DNA of 64,000 bases from Aliirhizobium wenxiniae (lineage in GTDB: Bacteria > Pseudomonadota > Alphaproteobacteria > Rhizobiales > Rhizobiaceae). Both the position numbers and the translations under genes were made by a program. The notes beneath the pieces were generated by a model that worked only from the letters and a program-made list of their open reading frames with translations, was not told the DNA's origin and searched no databases. The DNA lies in contig NZ_JACHEG010000003.1 in NCBI RefSeq assembly GCF_014201355.1, forward strand, positions 372,001 to 436,000. Reading direction: 5' to 3'. How positions within the stretch are numbered: the stretch's first letter is position 1; every line of letters starts with the position of its first letter. Positions 61,100 through 64,000 of this stretch are shown here, in pieces.

Positions 61100-62479
61100 T
61101 TAGCCCATCCAACCTGCCTCAGAAAGCGACTGAGCCATAAAAAGAAGCCCGGCCTGTAACTGCTCGCGCTGGATCATGCCGCCAAGGCATACTCTCATAT
61201 GCTCATCGGGTTTTCCCAAAACCGTGAAGGCATCGGAAGGCATCAAGCCCACATGTCGTCCCGCCATTCGTCCCATCAGCTCTGCCCTGCTCGCCCCCTT
61301 CGGCAGCTTCAGCCATACATTGAACGCTTCCGGCTCACCCTTGATATCCAGTCCTGAAAGAGTATCCACGGCAATCTTGTGACGGAAAGCGCTTTCCACT
61401 CGGACGAAATGCCGGATGGCGTCAGCGGTACCATCCTCGATCCATCTTGTTGCGAGCGCCATGCAGATCGGCGATGGCATAACCGCACTGGCCCGCATTG
61501 CCTGGGCGAGAGAATATGCAGCTCTGGCGTTGGGGGAAACGGTGTAGGCAAGGCGCAAGCCTGCGCCAAGACATTTGGCCAAGCCCCCAATATGCCAGGT
61601 GAGGTCGGGAGCAAGCGTAGCGAACGGCACGGGCGCGACTGCAGGAATGAAGCCATACGCGTCATCCTCAATCAACGGCAGCCTGTGTCGCAAGAGAACT
61701 TCGGCGATCTCCATTCGCCGCTCGCGTGGAATGGTCAGCGTGGTGGGGTTTTGGACCGTAGGATTGAGATACAGAGCCTTCGGCTGGTGCAAATGGATAG
61801 CTGCATCAAGCGCATCGGGGAGGATGCCGGAAGCGTCCATCGGAATTCCCACGAGCTGCAACCCCATGCGCGCTGCAATCGCTCGCAGTCCTGGATATGT
61901 CACGGCTTCACACAGGATGACATCGCCGGGTCGGGTCATCGTCGAAAGAAGCGCCGTCATCGTCGCATGTGCCCCCGGCGTGATCGCGATCCGCTCGAGA
62001 CTTGGTACCATGCCTCTTTTCGAAAGCCATGAAGACGCAGCGGCCTTATCCTGATCTCCACCCGTCGTCGACTGGTAGCGGAGAAGGGAGATGAGGTTGG
62101 CTGAAACAGTCTGCAGCCCGTCCTGCATTCTCGCCACAAGATCCGGATCCTGTGGCTCGGGAGGCATATTCATCGACAGATCCTCGTCTCCGGCTCGACG
62201 CGGATCGATACGATGTTCCTCCTTCGGGCGGCCAAGCGCAAAGGTACCTCTTCCGACATGGCTCTCCACGAGGCGCCGTGAATGCGCCTCGGTATAGGCG
62301 CGACTGACTGTCGTAAAGTCGATCCCAAGACGTTCTGCGAGCCTGCGCTGCGGTGGCAATCGATCACCTGCGGCGATATCGCCTCTCTTGATCGCCATCT
62401 CGATCGCATCCGCGATCTGGAGATAACGAGGCTTGCCGTCAGGGCGGAGTTCCGGGAGCCATTTCAACATTTCACACAA
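61100..62479 (-). CDS. MocR/GabR-type regulator (GntR HTH fused to aminotransferase fold)
   Basis: A 459-residue fusion. Residues 15-85 are a GntR winged HTH (RYLQIADAIEMAIKRGDIAAGDRLPPQRRLAERLG, DFTTVSRAY). Residues 105-450 are a fold-I aminotransferase-like domain with pocket residues Asn244 (NPTVQNPT), Asp272/Tyr275 (EDDAYG) and the PLP-type Lys302 in GGLAKCLGAGLRLAY (Ala where transaminases usually have Ser). It should bind PLP and an amine/aldehyde effector and regulate a divergent gene. Here the divergent gene starts a nitrilase cluster; three ATTGTATG-type repeats lie between, a probable operator. Confidence 0.92.
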   Translation of the reverse strand: MCEMLKWLPELRPDGKPRYLQIADAIEMAIKRGDIAAGDRLPPQRRLAERLGIDFTTVSRAYTEAHSRRLVESHVGRGTFALGRPKEEHRIDPRRAGDEDLSMNMPPEPQDPDLVARMQDGLQTVSANLISLLRYQSTTGGDQDKAAASSWLSKRGMVPSLERIAITPGAHATMTALLSTMTRPGDVILCEAVTYPGLRAIAARMGLQLVGIPMDASGILPDALDAAIHLHQPKALYLNPTVQNPTTLTIPRERRMEIAEVLLRHRLPLIEDDAYGFIPAVAPVPFATLAPDLTWHIGGLAKCLGAGLRLAYTVSPNARAAYSLAQAMRASAVMPSPICMALATRWIEDGTADAIRHFVRVESAFRHKIAVDTLSGLDIKGEPEAFNVWLKLPKGASRAELMGRMAGRHVGLMPSDAFTVLGKPDEHMRVCLGGMIQREQLQAGLLFMAQSLSEAGWMG

Positions 62480-62503
62480 ATCCAGAAAGATAATTGTTTC
62501 GCA

Positions 62504-62684
62504 TTGTATGGACCACGATCCAGGTATTCAAGCCGTAAAAACATGAACTCGATCGGGTCATTATTTGTGCAAAGCAAGGGATTTCTTCGCCAGAAATTAG
62601 GCAATTCGCATCTTCATTATGCAAAATTGCGTTTCATCAAGAAATAATTGTATGCATATTAAACTGCTTATTGATTCATACAAT
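62504..62684. promoter_or_regulatory. ATTGTATG repeats in MocR/nitrilase gap
   Basis: Copies at 62504-62511 and 62647-62654 (plus) and 62677-62684 (minus, CATACAAT). The last two form a perfect 9-bp inverted repeat AATTGTATG / CATACAATT spaced by 22 bases. Repeated half sites are typical of MocR/GabR operators. Confidence 0.6.
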
Positions 62685-62732
62685 TTGGCTCGTATCGTTT
62701 CTGCATCAACCCCGCCGCAAGGAGATGCAGAC

Positions 62733-63215
62733 ATGCCTGAAGTAACGCAGCAGCCGCACAAGGATGGTGACTTCTTTGTCGACTACGAGTCCAAGGTTTT
62801 CGAGGATGTTAAGGCCGATCCTGGTGAGAAGGCGCTCGTAACCTTCCACACGATGGCGTTCGAAGGCTCCATCGGGCTTGTGAACATTCTCAATGCCATT
62901 CGCCTGCAGCGGAAAGGCTACGAGACTTCGATCCTTCTTTACGGCCCGGGCGTGACACTGGGGATCCAGCGCGGCTTCCCCAAGCTCGGCGATGAAGCCT
63001 TTCCGGGTCATCTGAACTTCAACAAGAACCTCGAGCGCTTCATGAAGGAAGGCGGCAAGGTCTACGCATGTCGCTTCGCGCTGCAGGCTCTCTATGGGCA
63101 TGGCGAACCGGCTCTGATCCCCGGCATCGTCCCTATCCTGCCTCAGGACGTGCTGGACTGCGTGCTTCTGCACAAGAAGGCCAACGCTCTGATCATCGAC
63201 ACATGGACCGTCTGA
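62733..63215 (+). CDS. MSMEG_0572/Sll0783-family protein (Nit1 cluster)
   Basis: A 160-residue protein of the Sll0783/MSMEG_0572 family, recognised by [42 protein letters not shown] and the end ALIIDTWTV. In cyanobacteria and actinobacteria this gene is the first of the conserved Nit1 nitrilase cluster, next to a nitrilase, a radical SAM protein and others, and it is induced by nitrogen starvation in Synechocystis. AAGGAG lies six bases before ATG 62733. It lies 68 bases before the nitrilase, in the same direction, and is divergent from a MocR regulator. Confidence 0.88.
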   Translation: MPEVTQQPHKDGDFFVDYESKVFEDVKADPGEKALVTFHTMAFEGSIGLVNILNAIRLQRKGYETSILLYGPGVTLGIQRGFPKLGDEAFPGHLNFNKNLERFMKEGGKVYACRFALQALYGHGEPALIPGIVPILPQDVLDCVLLHKKANALIIDTWTV

Positions 63216-63283
63216 TTTGACCTCGGCACCCCGTTCCGCAGCGAACGGGGTGCCTCGTTCCAGGCAATGTGAAGGAGCCAGTG

Positions 63284-64000
63284 ATGCCCAAAACAGTGCG
63301 CGCCGCCGCCGTCCAGATCGCGCCCGACCTAACCTCGCGCGCCGGCACCGTCGAGCGGGTCCTGAATGCGATCGCCGAAGCCGCCGACAAAGGCGCGGAG
63401 CTGATCGTATTTCCTGAAACATTCGTACCCTGGTACCCCTATTTCAGCTTCGTTCTGCCGCCCGTTCAGCAAGGCCCCGAGCACCTGCGGCTTTATGAGG
63501 AAGCCGTCACGGTGCCATCCGCGGAGACGCGCGCTGTCGCTGATGCCGCGCGTAAGCGCAATGCAGTTATCGTGCTCGGCGTGAATGAACGCGACCGCGG
63601 CTCCCTCTACAACACTCAACTGATCTTCGACGCGGATGGCAGCCTGAAACTCAAGCGCCGCAAGATCACGCCGACCTATCACGAACGGATGATCTGGGGC
63701 CAAGGCGATGGCGCCGGCCTGAAGGTTGTCGACACCGCCGTCGGCCGCATGGGCGCACTGGCGTGTTGGGAGCACTACAATCCTCTGGCCCGCTATACAT
63801 TGATGGCCCAGCATGAGGAAATTCACGCCTCTCATTTTCCAGGCTCACTGGTCGGTCCGATATTCGGCGAGCAGATCGAGGTGACGATGCGCCACCACGC
63901 GCTGGAAGCGGGCTGCTTCGTGGTCAATGCCACCGGCTGGCTGAGCGAGGAGCAGATCGCTTCCATTCACCCGGATCCTGCCTTGCAGAAGGGACTGCGC
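63284..64000 (+). CDS. Nitrilase of the Nit1 cluster (3' end outside window)
   Basis: The first 239 residues of a nitrilase-superfamily enzyme. The catalytic triad is Glu45 (FPETFVPW), Lys127 (RRKITPT) and Cys161 in [11 protein letters not shown], matching Nit1-type nitrilases that hydrolyse nitriles to acids and ammonia. ATG 63284 follows AAGGAG by six bases. It is the second gene of the cluster after the Sll0783-like gene. The frame is open to the window end, so the remaining cluster (expected radical SAM, acyltransferase, AIR-synthase-like, glycosyltransferase and flavin genes) would be further on. Confidence 0.93.
   Translation, partial: MPKTVRAAAVQIAPDLTSRAGTVERVLNAIAEAADKGAELIVFPETFVPWYPYFSFVLPPVQQGPEHLRLYEEAVTVPSAETRAVADAARKRNAVIVLGVNERDRGSLYNTQLIFDADGSLKLKRRKITPTYHERMIWGQGDGAGLKVVDTAVGRMGALACWEHYNPLARYTLMAQHEEIHASHFPGSLVGPIFGEQIEVTMRHHALEAGCFVVNATGWLSEEQIASIHPDPALQKGLR

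Noticed and set aside
1..64000. CRISPR arrays, tRNA genes, IS ends or prophage genes
   Set aside because: Scanning showed no regularly spaced repeats, no cloverleaf with conserved T-arm, no transposase or phage structural motifs. A short degenerate element could be missed by eye.

Overview
The window looks like an accessory stretch (chromid, plasmid or chromosomal island) of an alphaproteobacterium of the Rhizobiales, probably Rhizobiaceae (Rhizobium/Agrobacterium type). This rests on moderately high GC, strong AAGGAG ribosome sites, a DUF992 protein, a FixJ-family regulator, a KefFC-type pair, XdhC with a tri-haem cytochrome, and the many small divergent regulator/oxidoreductase pairs typical of rhizobia. 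I saw no rRNA, tRNA, replication genes, CRISPR array, phage genes or recognisable insertion sequence.

Layout. 0-4 kb: a decayed and an intact copy of a large winged-helix/STAND ATPase regulator. 4-9 kb: a TetR-controlled detoxification operon (MFS pump, SDR, aldehyde dehydrogenase, GST) with a near-perfect operator. 9-13.4 kb: an operon of two MDR-type oxidoreductases, a DMT exporter and a secreted yellow/royal-jelly family protein, closed by a terminator. 13.5-17 kb: a LysR regulator, then XdhC and a tri-haem cytochrome c whose usual molybdoenzyme subunits are absent. 17-23 kb: an RND efflux pair, two small genes and a secreted GlcG-like protein. 23-27 kb: the most unusual locus, a sensor kinase fused to a complete MFS transporter, divergent from a FixJ-type regulator and a stand-alone receiver. 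27-31 kb: small secreted proteins, an AraC regulator, a MobA-like nucleotidyltransferase and a VOC protein. 31-36 kb: a five-gene operon (SDR, VOC, saccharopine-dehydrogenase-like, two NTF2-fold proteins) divergent from an AraC regulator. 36-39 kb: a KefF/KefC-like pair and an Asp-nucleophile alpha/beta hydrolase. 40-41 kb: two neighbouring wrecked stress genes (OsmC and a four-helix copper protein). 41-48 kb: an EmrAB-like pump, SDR/LysR pair, hydrolase and metallo-hydrolase. 48-56 kb: a third STAND regulator, more hydrolases, a 2-hydroxyacid dehydrogenase, and an HxlR/oxidoreductase pair. 56-58 kb: a second sensor kinase carrying the same unusual sensor module as the MFS fusion. 58-64 kb: LysR/aldehyde dehydrogenase pair, then a MocR regulator divergent from the start of a Nit1-type nitrilase cluster that runs off the window.

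Common theme: sensing and disposal of reactive small molecules (aldehydes, quinones, electrophiles, xenobiotics) by efflux, reduction, oxidation or hydrolysis. Several unrelated genes share an upstream box ATC(C/A)TACAATAA 50-80 bp before the start codon, and three copies of TATGGCTAGGT occur, so parts of the region may be co-regulated. All functional calls come from reading sequence motifs; no database search was possible.
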